Made by a program: the position numbers and the translations under genes
NCBI RefSeq assembly: GCF_030272615.1
Contig: NC_081409.1
Location: 913,383,840-913,447,839, forward strand
Reading direction: 5' to 3'
DNA: 64,000 nucleotides
From: Cryptomeria japonica
Taxonomy: Eukaryota; Streptophyta; Pinopsida; Cupressales; Cupressaceae
Notes under the pieces: model-generated
Databases searched by the model: none
Told to the model about the DNA's origin: nothing
Seen by the model: only the letters and a program-made list of their open reading frames with translations
Shown here: piece after piece, positions 34,103 to 45,395 of the stretch
Layout: every line of letters begins with the position of its first letter
Numbering within the stretch: position 1 is the first letter of the stretch

Positions 34103-37100
34103 TTATCGGAGCTTGACCAATCTCAAAATTTTTGGGTAAGCTTTCTCTAGCAATTGTACATAGGTATCCCAGTCGGTTTTGAATTTTTCGGATATGGATA
34201 CAAGTCCACTCAGTAAATGTGCAAGTGTTTCTTTCTCAGTGACTTCTGTCGATGTAGGCTTCACAAGCATATCCATACATTCCCTCTTATGTACACCAAG
34301 TGAATCCAATCTTGGACTCACCAAACCTTTAAGACTCCTTTCTCTCCGAATGATCTTGTCTCTTTCCTTTTAAAAAGAAAAAACTTGGTTCTCTAAGGTC
34401 AAAATTTGTCCATCAATGGAAGTTGTGAGTGAAGTTAGTCCATCAAAATAATTGGCAGTATTAGCAATCTTTTCATGTAATTCCTTTAACCTCTGATCTA
34501 CATTTGTTGTAAGAATCTCTATATTACAACAGACCCTGTAGATGTTTGTACACTGTTTCAAAGAATTTTCAATGAGTACAATTTTCTCTTCAACCTTCCT
34601 CTTCTTTGTCTCAATAATCTAGTCAAAAGCGGCTTTCTTGGCCAGAGTAAATCTTTCAAGTGCTTTCTTGTCAGAAATCTATTGCAATGACTGAAAGTTT
34701 TTAGATATATGCTTTGTAAATGCCTTAAGCTTTCCAAAAGGGCTTGCTTCATTTTCAATCATACAATCCAAAATCAATCTATGCAAAACTGTTATTGATT
34801 GATCTATTATTCCTTTGTTTGCAAATCCTTCCTTCATTAGCTCTGTGGGACTCATCTCTGTGATTGATTTCTTCTCAACTTGAGAAGTGTCAATTGCAAA
34901 AAATTTTGTGGGAGAATCAACTGTCGGTTCAGTCTCTTTTTCCTTTTCTTCCTTACTCTCTCCCGGTGTATCTCTTTTCTCATCCTCTTTTGCATGGGTG
35001 GCTTCGCCACATGGTGCAGTATTTGTTACTACCAATGGAGTTTTATCCACAATATTTATCTGTAAGTTGTACATTATATATATTGTCGTGCCCATACTGT
35101 ACAAATATAGTCTCTGTCGGTTTATTCTATACACTCTCATGAGTTTTAGGTTTATCTGTCGGTTCATTCAATATTTGATCTGAACTTCCCAAAATTCCTT
35201 TCCCTTTAGATTTGTATGGAATGGTGGGAGCAATTGCCTTAGCAAATTCTTCTTGAGAAGTGAGAAAATCAGGATTCTTTTGGAAGAATTAGGTCCAACC
35301 ATCTCTGGTCTCATTTACTATCTCATTGACTCTACCCATCATTAGGCTTATTTACCAGGTTTTGCTGCTAAAGACTGTTGTATTAGCAACATCTATACAC
35401 CTTTTCATTTCCTCATTATTTATAGAGCCACACATACTCAAAATTTCAACTTCTTTAATTTCTTTGTCCCTCCTAATTGCATCTAATCTCCTTATGTCTA
35501 ACTTATTATACAATGATAAGGGAATTTCCTTCAAAATCTATACCAAAGCCTTCTTATATATGTCTAAATATAACAAGATTGCTTCTTATATTTCATTTTT
35601 CTCATTATCATCTAAATCTTCATAAAAATTTGACACATTCTTCAAAATTCCATCTTTAGTTACCTCATCAATTAACTCTGCACAAGTCATTTTACCAGAT
35701 TCAATTGCTTCATCACTCTTTTTCTTCTTGCTAGGGGTTGTAGGAGTGGATGGAGCAGGCTGCCTCTTCTAAGTAGGTTTCCTTGCCGGAGGTGTGGATG
35801 CAGTTGTTACCTTTCTAATTAGCTTCCTCCTTCATTCCACCTTCTTCTCCTCTACTGGAGGCTTGTCAACTTTCTTCCTCTATACCCTTCTTAATGCAAG
35901 AGGTTAATTATCCTCTAGATTAGAGTCAGATTTGATAGAAGAAATGAAAGTTTCAGGCCTCTTCACCTTAGGAGAACTTGTTGTTGCCGGTTGATCTACC
36001 GGTTTAGATCTAGAACCTAGTTTTGTATCTATCCTGTGAATTACATCCTGAACAAGTGCAAACATTTTGTATATCTTCTTTTCTCTTCTTTTCTTATTGA
36101 AGCCAATTTTGACCTCAAGAACCTTCTCCTTTGCAATGCCAAAGTGTTCAACTTTTTCATCCAAAGGAGCATCAATCAACATTTTAGCATATAGCTCCAA
36201 AATGTTGTCATCTACTTCATAACCCAATTCAGTGACCCATATAGTTCTAGGTTCCACTGCTTCCATCAATGTCTCATCTGTTTTTACCATGAAGAAAATA
36301 TCAGTGGAGTATTTCTCCATAATGTGTTTGGAGATTCTCTCCCTCAGTCTCATGTTCTCCTGAAAACTTTTGAAGTATCCCCAAAGCTTCTCATCCCTGT
36401 TACTACCAAGACCGGTGATTTCTTCTTTGATCTGCATACCTACTAGTATGTCATGAGCCCAACTCTTCTTTCCCAAACCTGGTAGCTCATTCATGAAGTA
36501 AAACATCAAACAGACAATAAGATTGCCAAACCAGAAGGTTCCTTTCTTAACACCTTTTATCTTGCCAAGATTAATCATTAATTCACTCCTTAACCATTCA
36601 CACAAGTCATACTTTTCATTATTCTTTGTCATTTGGCGTGCAACATGGATACAAGAACTAGCAATAGAGTTCAATCGACTTGATTGAGTTACCTTGTAGT
36701 CGATGATCATGCTAGAAAATTTCATATTTGTTTCTTTGATGGTGTTCACCCTCATTGATCTTCCATCATGGGTTGTGTCGGTGAGCTTCTCAACCACAGT
36801 GTTGGAGATCTTCTTACTTGGTTCCTGTCCAACTTTGGGTAAGCCGATGACCGCCTGAATAGCTTATTTGGTGATCATGTGGGGCCGGTCCAGCTAGATG
36901 AAGTCATTATGGACCTTGCTTAGAACATATCTGATCACTTCATCCTTGAATTTCAGTATGTATAGGATTCTGGTTAACCCTAGATCCTCAATGATTTGAT
37001 ATTCTGGCTTGATTGTTCTTGAGCTACCTAGTATCATAGATTGATACATTCCCTTGATTTCCTCAGTGCCTAAATCCTCCAATGTGCAGTGAATATAGGC

Positions 37101-37274
37101 CCTGACATCTTCCACATAAACCATGTCATTGGGAACCCTCAAAAACGCGCCAGAAGAGTCTTCCTTCATAGCAATTTGGGGAACTTCCTTGAAAACAAGC
37201 CTAAGCATATCCTTAACCTCAACAATAGTGGAATTCACAATGAAAGTAGGAGGAGATGATGATCAGGATTCCAT
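34103..37274 (-). pseudogene. ORF2 of element B, broken homologue of element A ORF2
   Basis: From ATG 37272-37274 (MES, then TGA at codon 4) coding capacity runs about 1050 codons down to the stop at 34103. The longest open pieces are 36894-37238 and 35904-36797. They match A ORF2 in order: ITK-stop-AIQAV-G versus ITP-stop-AIHAV-G; TTHDGRSMRVNTIK versus STSDSRGMTVNPIK; a YDLC/FDLC block; FYFMNELPG versus FYFQGYFLG; MEAVEPR versus MEDVEPR. A Lys/Pro-rich linker, a helical block (34679-35534) and a C-terminal helical domain follow. Stops are again mostly TAG/TAA. The Glu/Lys tract is short here. The conservation between two divergent elements shows that ORF2 is a real, once-selected protein. 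Confidence 0.75.
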
Positions 37275-37439
37275 TTCAAAGAAATACCTAGAAAATAGTC
37301 GTCGATTGAAGGATTTTGATTATTTCTCAGACGATTGCTGGAAATTATTTGGAATGCCTTTGCTCACTCTTGATCGCCTACAATTCGCCTTTGGTTTGCT
37401 CTAGTTTGCTCGAGTGCTGTGTGAGTGAAAATGAGTCCT

Positions 37440-37475
37440 TTTTCCCTTTTTATCAATGAGTAAACCCTAATTCAT
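37440..37475 (-). promoter_or_regulatory. Telo-box and TATA-like pair upstream of element B ORF2
   Basis: On the minus strand TTAGGGTTTA (37461-37470) is followed by GATAAAAA (37447-37454), about 175 bp before the ORF2 ATG. Element A has TTAGGGTTTAC then ATAAAGG and TGTATAAATG in the same position and orientation. Confidence 0.45.
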
Positions 37476-37784
37476 CATTGTCATAAATGCTTAGTGATGT
37501 ACCCTACCGGATGTCGATTTCATAGTTTTATGCCAGATAAACCTCCATTAATGATCAGTACCACTCTCCAAATCTCTTTCCAGATCTCTTTCGGGGAATA
37601 TGCAAGATTTGCAATGAATTTTCCAACCCCTAAGGCGTATGCCTCAGTTACCAGTTAAATTTCTTGCCGATGCAGGAATGCTTTGTTCTACCGGTGGAGT
37701 TAATGGCGTAGTTGCATCTCTACTTGGTTCTTCAGATTTTCTAACCCATTTCTTGGTGTGATATTGTTGTATTTCATCTACCTT

Positions 37785-38768
37785 CTACTTTCCTTTCTCA
37801 TTTTCTTTATCATTGTTAACCGGTGTAGTCTTGCTTCTGCAGTACTTAGCAATATGACCTATTTTGTTGGATGCATAACATGTAACATTGTTCTTTTGAA
37901 TTGCTTTGACATATTCGGTGTCATTCCTTGACCTACATTTATTAGCCAAATGTCCAAAATTTCCACATTCATGACACTTAACATTCATTCTACAATCTTC
38001 TAACTTATGACCATATTTCTTGCAATTTGTACATTGACCGGGAATTGAATTGTAGTTTTGATTTTCTCTATTTCTACATTGTCTAGCCATATGCCCAAAT
38101 TTATTACAAAAAAAACATATACCATTGAATTTGTAAGCATTAGATTGCCTTACCGGTTTCCTTTGGTCAGATGAGTTCTGAAAACCGATTGTCTGATCTT
38201 CATTTGCAGTACCAGAGCTTTCACCTTGTACAAATCCAAGTCCTCTAGAATCTTCACTTTGCCTCTCTTTTCAATAAATCATCCAACTGTGCAACACTAA
38301 TCCTAAATTTTTCTTTATACTCACTTGCAGTAGTTAGATCATCTCTTAGAGTCATTATTTGTCTCTCTAGCTCTTGCTCATTATTCCAGGATTGTACCAA
38401 ATCAGTTCTCAACAGATTATTCTCATGAGTCAATTTGCCACATTCTTCAAATTTGTTCTTCAGAGATATAGAAAGATTTTCTTCCTTCTTCTTTTTGTCC
38501 TTAATATCTTTTGATAACCTCATAGGCGGTCTTGTATTTCATTCTTCATGAGAATGTTAGCTTGACTCGGTTTCTGACATTATTCCTTAAGTGCATTTTT
38601 CTCTTCATCATCCTGGTTTTGTAGAAGTTCCTTTCTCTTAGCTTGAGCTGATGATAACCTTTCTTGCAGAACAAGAATAAACTCATTAGCAAAATTCAAT
38701 TCATCTTTCAGTTTTAAGTTCTTCATCCTTTCAACATCATAATCCTCAAGTTGCTTCTCCATAACCAT
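37785..38768 (-). pseudogene. Gag-like ORF1 of element B, frameshifted
   Basis: It starts at ATG 38766-38768 (MVMEKQLEDYDVERM), after the primer site, with a coiled coil (ERLSSAQAKRKELL; then KKKKEENLSISLKNKFEECG in a shifted frame at 38254-38523). Four zinc knuckles follow in the last open piece and just upstream of it: CFFCNKFGHMARQC, CTNCKKYGHKLEDC, CHECGNFGHLANKC and CYASNKIGHIAKYC (second Cys changed to Ser). The frame changes near 38580-38523 and near 38255. It parallels the intact ORF1 of A in length and order. In A the third knuckle is the degenerate one; here it is the fourth. Confidence 0.8.
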
Positions 38769-38828
38769 GTTCAATGATTCCGGTTTCAGGATCTTCCTCA
38801 AGTTGTTAAACTTCCTCTGAGGTACCAG

Positions 38829-38840
38829 GCTCTGATACCA
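38829..38840 (-). promoter_or_regulatory. Primer binding site, element B
   Basis: GCTCTGATACCA on the plus strand is TGGTATCAGAGC on the element's own strand, two bases from the 5' LTR. It is identical to the site in element A. Confidence 0.9.
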
Positions 38841-38842
38841 AT

Positions 38843-39731
38843 TGTTGGAATCCAAGAACACTGAGAGGGGGGGTGAATTAGTGTTGTGCTGGTAATATAA
38901 GATTTTACCTTATTATAGCATACACATATAAACCAGCAAATGAAGAAACCTATAACATAAAGTAAATAAACCAGCCACATGAATGAACACCATAACACAT
39001 AGATTTTATACATGGAAAACCTCAAAGAGGAAAAACCACGGTGGGATTTGTGAACCACAATATCAATTCACTAGCCATATGAAAGATATACATAGCATGG
39101 GGACCTGCACATGCAGGAAGGCACACTGCCTAGAGCACACTTCTCAACACAAAAGAGTCTCATTGACTACAAGCTTCTGCTGAGATAAAACAATACTGGT
39201 GAACTCACAAAATGCATCTACAATGCCAAAAAGAGTTCTGGTTAAAGCTCTATTCTGTACCAGTTCATAAACCCTGAATCCTTCTACCGATATCTCCTTT
39301 CCTCCAAGAATGCTTTACAAACCATCTATTGATCATTGCATGATATTACATTCGCATACAAATGACCTACATATATATCCTTCACATTACACAATTCTAC
39401 TACCTTGTCATATCTCAAAATGACCTAACAGACTAACTTATATACCCTTTACAAACAATATGCCTTATGTCGACTTACAATACAAAAGATATTCAATGTC
39501 GGCCCTTATACAATAATTACAAAATGATTTTACAAATAAAACCTTTCGGATCTCAAACTGATGTCGACTTCACTAAAGTGTTGGATGTCGGTGCCTATGC
39601 CGGTGATGACCCTGAATACTCCAATGTCGATATCCGTCGGTGTATGCCTCCAAATGCCGGTATATGCCTTCAATAGAATCTTGTTTCCATCAATTATAAC
39701 ATATGATTCCAATGAGTGTCAATTGCCAACA
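38843..39731 (-). repeat. Element B 5' LTR
   Basis: An 889-bp LTR, plus-strand start TGTTGGAATCCAAG and end CAATTGCCAACA, followed by GATGG. Compared with 33015-33897 it shows many transitions and a few indels, such as a missing CACATG repeat near 39105 and an added GCCTAGAGCACACT near 39128. Confidence 0.88.
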
Positions 39732-39736
39732 GATGG

Positions 39737-41405
39737 TATGATTATGTGTTGTGGATATATAAGGTCGATTTTTATGATCACTTTGGATATCAGAGGTTAT
39801 GCGAGAGGTGTTTATGACCGATTGTGCACAATTTCACGTGTGCATATTAGAGATTTGTGTACTAGAATATTCCAAAATTGTGAAACAGACCAATCTAAGC
39901 CAATGTGTGAAATCAATGGATATTCTGCTTAACCGAAACTATACCCAGGTGATGAGAGCCATTTATATCCCATTTTATTTAATATTTAATCCATTTTTAT
40001 ATGCCTTAGTACCCACCTTCATATGCCATTTTCATACCATATTATATATTTTTACTATCCTCTGCTACATATGGTTGAATATAAATAAGTGATATTTAAT
40101 ATAGTTTTTAGATAAAAGATGTGAAAATAAATAGATTGTATTTACTAATATATACTTCCACTGTGTTGAGAAAATATAGTTTGTAGCATGCTATTGGAGG
40201 AGAAGAGAACAAAATTCCTACACCCCATAAATACATTTGGCAACAAATAATTATTCTATCAAGTCTATTTTTATGTAATTATTTGTTGTGATAAATATTA
40301 GCAATTTTGTTATAACAACAAATAATTCATTTTCATACTCATATGATTAAATAGTATGAATTATTTGTTGTTGAAACTAATAAAGTTGTGGTGTATGTAG
40401 GACAAAAAAATAGCTAATTTCATGACAAAACAAAATCCTATATTTGTGGTTAGTTTTATTCCAACCCACAAGCCACAAATAATTCCAAAAGAAGTGGCAT
40501 GAGAATAGAATCACATGCTACAAAATAGGGCTGGAAAAATAGGAGAATACCCTATAAAATAGGATTGCACAAATATAATATATGGTAGAAAAATATCAAA
40601 ACAAAATAGTAGAGAATTTTTTGCATGCCTATTCATTATATAAAGGGAATGTAATAGAGGAGATGAAATACACAGATTTTTATATTATTCTTTTGATAAA
40701 TAAAACAGTGCTTGTTCTGATAAAACTAGCTTGAGAAGGCATTCATTTCTTCCATCGTGCAAACTAGGAGCAAGGGCCCACTCCTCAGGGAAGCTCGATG
40801 ATATTTTATTTTTTATGTGTTGTGTGATTTAAATTTCAATATTTTTGTTTAAGTTTGAAAAAACATTTTGTGATTTGAATAAATTATTTGTTTTATTTTA
40901 AATTTTGTTGTCTGTGGAGTTTCTGTTGCCAGGAAGTGACAGTTCCTGTCACCAGAATTATTTCAAATTGCAATAGGTTTATTTTCTAGTTGCATTTCAT
41001 CACCACTCAAATTGCTACCTACAACCCTTGTGTAGATAGCCACGAAACCTTTCATAAGTTTATGATTCTCGGATTGACACGTATAGACCAAGTTGAAACT
41101 AGTTATAATTTTTTATTATTCTTTACCCCAGTGTTGGCCTATCATTTTGGAATCCTTGTCGAGGAAAGGTGTCAAAGGCCTATTAGCTTGGTGAGTTGAG
41201 TTAGGACCAATGCGTTAGGAAGAAAGCTTGTGCAATCATCGACCTTGCCTGGGTGACTACTCCTAATTTGCATTGTTTAAATCATATAGATGCATGGTTT
41301 GAATTTGTAGGTAGATCTTAGAATTTAAGAACCATTTATATTTTATCAGTAGTTGTTGCGAGTCAATTGAATAGGAAGTAGTAAGTTTGAAGAAACAACA
41401 TAAAA
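39737..41405. other. No gene recognised; inverted-repeat cluster
   Basis: A TATA-like GTGGATATATAAGG is at about 39752 and another, ATTATATAAAGGG, at about 40636. CAACAAATAATT and its reverse AATTATTTGTTG alternate four times between 40241 and 40372. The clearest pair forms 20-nt arms at 40314-40337 and 40353-40372. The rest is AT-rich with short unsupported ORFs. It may include the remainder of the LTR that begins at 32524. Confidence 0.4.
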
Positions 41406-41681
41406 ATGTTAAAAATGTTGCAATTTCAAAGGAGTTCAAACACCTCAAGTTTCACCCCACTGGTGGCTACTGCCCCCAAACCCCCACTTTCAAATTTAAA
41501 AACTAAAAATAAAACTGGAGAGGAAATCATGATGACACAAGGTAATGTTTTTATATGTCCTCTACCTAATGAATGCATGTTAGATTATATTGATCTTCCA
41601 TCACCATTATCATATGCATCTACAAATATTATTCCTATATATGAGTAAGAACATATAATTGATGAATTTTTAGGACAATGG
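41406..41681 (+). pseudogene. Unrecognised coding remnant, part 1
   Basis: An open frame of 80 codons (41406-41648) with PLPNECMLDYIDLPSP, then a stop and continuation EHIIDEFLGQW. It is cut by the solo LTR at 41682. Removing that LTR with one copy of AATGG keeps the frame into NCENENLTICCSNCCKEEAKC at 43181, a Cys-rich stretch. I do not recognise the family. It may be from a retroelement or a dead host gene. Confidence 0.5.
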
Positions 41682-43175
41682 TGATAGTTCTGATACTTAA
41701 TATAAGTACAGATCTAATAGCCAACAAGATGGGAGGGGGGGGGTGAATCATACAAACTTAATCGTTAATGAAAACATCCGATTCAACCTCGGTAACATAT
41801 ATCAGTCATAGAATAAAAACTGTCAAACATGCAAACTCAAAAGCATATGAACAATATAAACCTCATAACACCAGATTTAACGTGGAAACCCAAACAGGGA
41901 AAAACCACTGTGGGATTTCGGACCCACTAAGAAATATACTCTTCTAGAGTATGCTCGGTTAAAAGCCAATCCTATTAAAGATTTCAAAACACATTGCTAG
42001 ATGTGACCCGGTTAAGGGATTTCCCTCAGATCTGTTAGGATCTTCACTTTGTTAGAAGTGACCTTGTCAAAGGATTTCAAACACTCATTTAGAATGTCAC
42101 CTTGTTAGAGGATTTACTTATAAGACTATTAAGTCCACTCGGTTAAGAGATTTCCTATTACTTTCACAAGCTAATAGTAATACAATCTATCTGCAACTTT
42201 ACATCTAAAATGCTAAAGTAGATTCTTATTTGTTCAACACAATCTAGACATAGAACTATTCTAGTCTATTTGCTAGGCATCAATACTCTATTATTCCAAC
42301 AGGTTTTCAAGCTTCTGTGCTTGGTGATCACTATGTAGCATCCTTGTGCATACACTTGCCCACATAAATTGTTTATCAACAGTTTCCTATTTATAAACAA
42401 TCATCTAACTGCTTAATCTCCTTGATCTCATTTCCCATGATCAATCATAGCCATCAGATCTTCAATCTTGTCTAGGTTCATTGTATCTTACGATCTGAAA
42501 AATGTTTTACCCTGCCTCGGAACTTGCACAATCATCTTGGAACTTGTGTTAGGGTAATGCGGTTCAATCTGAGCTATAGATCTTCTTGCCGACTTTCCAT
42601 TGCCTTAGATTTGTTAACAAACTTCTTCCACGGCTTGCCAATCATTGATCCACTCCAGCTCATCAGCTTCTTTCATTAAAATATCACATGTAACCATTTA
42701 ATGCATTCTGTTATAGCTCGGTTACAACTCGGTGAATACTAAACTTTACTCGGTAGACATTCTGTCTTCATTAACCGACTGTGATAACCTTAGGGTTTAC
42801 CAACTAGGTTCCTTAGGGTTTACCAACTAGGTTCTTTGGCTGATAACATAGTGTAGTATTGACCTTTACATTTTACAACATATGTATGATGTTAAAACAA
42901 TCTAAAACATCAAGATCTCATCATTGTCTGACTCGGTAGAGTTGCCCATTGAATAACTTATCCCTATATTCATCATATTCTTTCCTATGTCTTTACCGAC
43001 TTCTTTATAATCTTTATATCATATTTCTTAAGATATGGCAACATCATACTGAATTAGAAAATCAATTTCTTGACATCAATGACAAAATAATAATATCAAG
43101 ACAGTAAAACATCTTTAATCAGTTATGTCCATAATCATCAACAACCTTCTCAATATCCTTGTTATATTGCCAACA
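41682..43175 (-). mobile_element. Solo LTR, copia type, TSD AATGG
   Basis: A 1494-bp segment, TGATAGTTCTGATAC to ATATTGCCAACA, flanked by AATGG at 41677-41681 and 43176-43180. Minus orientation is shown by GGGGGGGGGTGAATCA near the left end and ACGTGGAAACCC...AAACCACTGTGGGA at about 41880-41912. It shares GGTTAAGGGATT-type repeated strings with the solo LTR at 3485-4932 and is probably the same family. Confidence 0.87.
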
Positions 43176-43675
43176 AATGGAATTGTGAGAATGAAAATTT
43201 GACCATTTGTTGTTCTAATTGTTGCAAGGAGGAAGCTAAGTGCACATGAAAAATTGATCACGTGGACATGCTAAAGGATTGCAAGCTATAAGTGAGACTT
43301 GTCTAGATAAAGGTGAATGTGAGCTAGTCTCCTTTGTGACTCATGGACAATTTCATGCATCAAATTGGGAAGATCAAGGTATGATTAATGATGTTAACAT
43401 GTTTTCTTATTATAATGGATTAAAAAGACAAAATATTTCTTCACACAATGCTTCTTCACCTACTAAGTATGGTGAATGGAAAAATGAATGCTCACAACAA
43501 TCACAATATCCATCACTGCCATCTCCATCATGTCCATATTATTTATTACAACCCACTCCATATCCATAACAAATTTTACCATCTTCATTAACCCATTCAT
43601 ATCATATACCATCCACTTCACCATATCCACCAATAGAAACTACAATGCCTAATAAACCATTACATAATAAGGTGG
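43176..43675 (+). pseudogene. Unrecognised coding remnant, part 2
   Basis: This continues part 1 after the solo LTR. It opens with a Cys-rich string (CENENLTICCSNCCKEEAKC), then an open frame 43279-43569 (ISETCLDKGECELVSFVTHG ... SQYPSLPSPSCPYYLLQP), then a Pro/Ser/Tyr-rich tail. It ends at the LINE target site TACATAATAAGGTGG. Part 3 lies at 50102. Confidence 0.5.
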
Positions 43676-44029
43676 GGTTCCATTTACTGTGAATTATTTA
43701 TTTATTTAAACTTGGTCAGAAAAAGGTCTAAATCCCGTACTTGATTAGTTCACGTGATATGCATTTTCGAAGGAGGAGCGATCGGTGATGATGGGGGTTT
43801 CCGCCTGTGTGTAATAGGGCCCATCCCTCACCGTCTCTCCCATTCTTTCATGTGCATGATTCTTCTATTTGGTTTGGTGTGGGGCTGTAGTGTGTCTGGG
43901 TCCGGTTTGGAGTGGGTTGTGCGTGGTGGGGCGAGGTGTGGAGCCTCGGTTTTTGGGTTTGGTGCAAGGTGTGGTGGTGGTCCCTGTTGGGTGATTCTCA
44001 GAGTAGGTTTATTTGGTTGTTTGCTGCTG

Positions 44030-45395
44030 GTGGGAGGTCGATGTCTTCATCTTTGGTGATTGTTGATGAGGGGAGGCGTAATGGCCCTTCTTCGGATTTG
44101 CATACAAATTAATCAACTTCCTTCTATGTTGGCGAAGGGTCAAAGCTTAAGAAATTTAATGGTTGTCTGTCGTGGTGCCAAGATCATCCGATGTTGGTTC
44201 TCCCTCCTGAATCTACTGGGAGGATGTTGCATATTGGAGTAATCATGCCTTGATTTGTAAATTCCTTGGGATTCACATTTCTCTATCTTCATTGGAAGCC
44301 TGGATTCAGAGGACTTGGCAAGTTGAGGGCGATATGAAAATCATGTTCGCGGCCAACAGTTACTTCATGGTTGTTTTTTCCACTATGATAGATACGAATC
44401 AAGTTTTTGAAGGAGGGCCCTATTTTTATAATCTAGTGGGCTTGTTTATGAAACCATGACATATGGGTTTTAATTCAGCTGAAGATCTACCTTCGAGGGT
44501 TCTAGTTTGGGTTCGTCTCCCGAGATTGTCGTTAGAATTTTGGAGAGAGGATATCTTATGCCAGATTGTTGAGCTTATTGGGAAGCCGGTTGTTGTTTCT
44601 CAATAGATGTTAGATAAAAAGGTAATCTCATTTTCCCATATTTGTGTTGAGGTGGATATAAATAACCCTTTGCTGGATTCTTTAGAGATTTGTTTAGGCT
44701 CAACGTCATGGGTTCAACAACTAGACTATGAGTCTCTTCCTTTTAGATGTCGAGTTTGTCACAAATATTATCATCTTTAGCACCAATGCCCCCATGTTAA
44801 TAGACCTGTTGCTGGTAATAACTCCTCTCGGCCCCTGCATGTAGAGAGTGATAAGGGAGATAAGGGTAAGGCTCCTGTTTCTACTGGGGGTTTTGTCAGG
44901 GATGGGTTTGTGTTAGTTATACCTCACACTAAAGGCAGAGGGCAAAAGAGGTCTCTTAAGGAAAGGCAGGGTGAAGAGGATTTTAATTGATTTAAGGTTT
45001 TGGCATTAGAGGATGAAATTCCAATGGATGTTTCATTTGGATTAGTGGGTTTGGGAATGTCTAGGGGGGAGAATTGTGATGTTCTAGTTCCTCAGGATCC
45101 CTTGACCCCCCAAGATATTTCTTCTAGTCAGCAAGGGAACCACTCAAATGACTTGGGTCTTTTGCAGGATGATGTTGTTCTGATAGGCTTGGCTAAGAAT
45201 GTTTCAAAATATGGTAAGACCAAGTGATCTTCTCATTCTTTGGGTTTATCTTAGCAACCCCTTAAGAAAAGTTCTTTGGATTCCTCTAAAGGAGGTTGCA
45301 AATCGGATCAGGAAAAGCTTCAATCAGCTGGGGATTTGTTAGTGGAGTCTAGGTTGGTAAGAACCATAGATTCCCACTTTTTACATTCCCTTAAA
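44030..45395 (+). pseudogene. LINE ORF1: DUF4283-like plus zinc knuckle
   Basis: The frame through 44250-44459 (FLGIHISLSSLEAWIQRTWQ, EGGPYFYN) continues, with stops, into VLVWVRLPRLSLEFWREDIL, IGKPVVVSQ and FRCRVCHKYYHL-stop-HQCPH (about 44745-44795). This is the DUF4283 RNA-binding-like domain followed by a CCHC knuckle, here with Gly changed to Tyr and a TAG inside. In plant L1 elements ORF1 binds the element RNA. The tail (45000-45227) is low in recognisable motifs. ORF2 begins right after. Confidence 0.75.

Larger units (their letters stand above)
33015..39731 (-). mobile_element. Element B: non-autonomous LTR retrotransposon, relative of A
   Basis: A 6717-bp element on the minus strand with LTRs at 38843-39731 (5') and 33015-33897 (3'). 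The flanks are GTTGG (33010-33014) and GATGG (39732-39736), a 5-bp target duplication with one change. It has the copia primer site, the same polypurine tract as A, a gag-like ORF with four zinc knuckles, and an ORF2 homologous to that of A over most of its length. No pol motif is present. The LTRs differ more than those of A (roughly 5-7% by eye), and both ORFs are broken, so B is older. Confidence 0.88.

Noticed and set aside
43754-44112. GC-rich ORF of about 100 codons at the LINE 5' end as a host gene
   Set aside because: It lies inside the LINE target-site boundaries, in the 5' leader and ORF1 start, and has no family resemblance.
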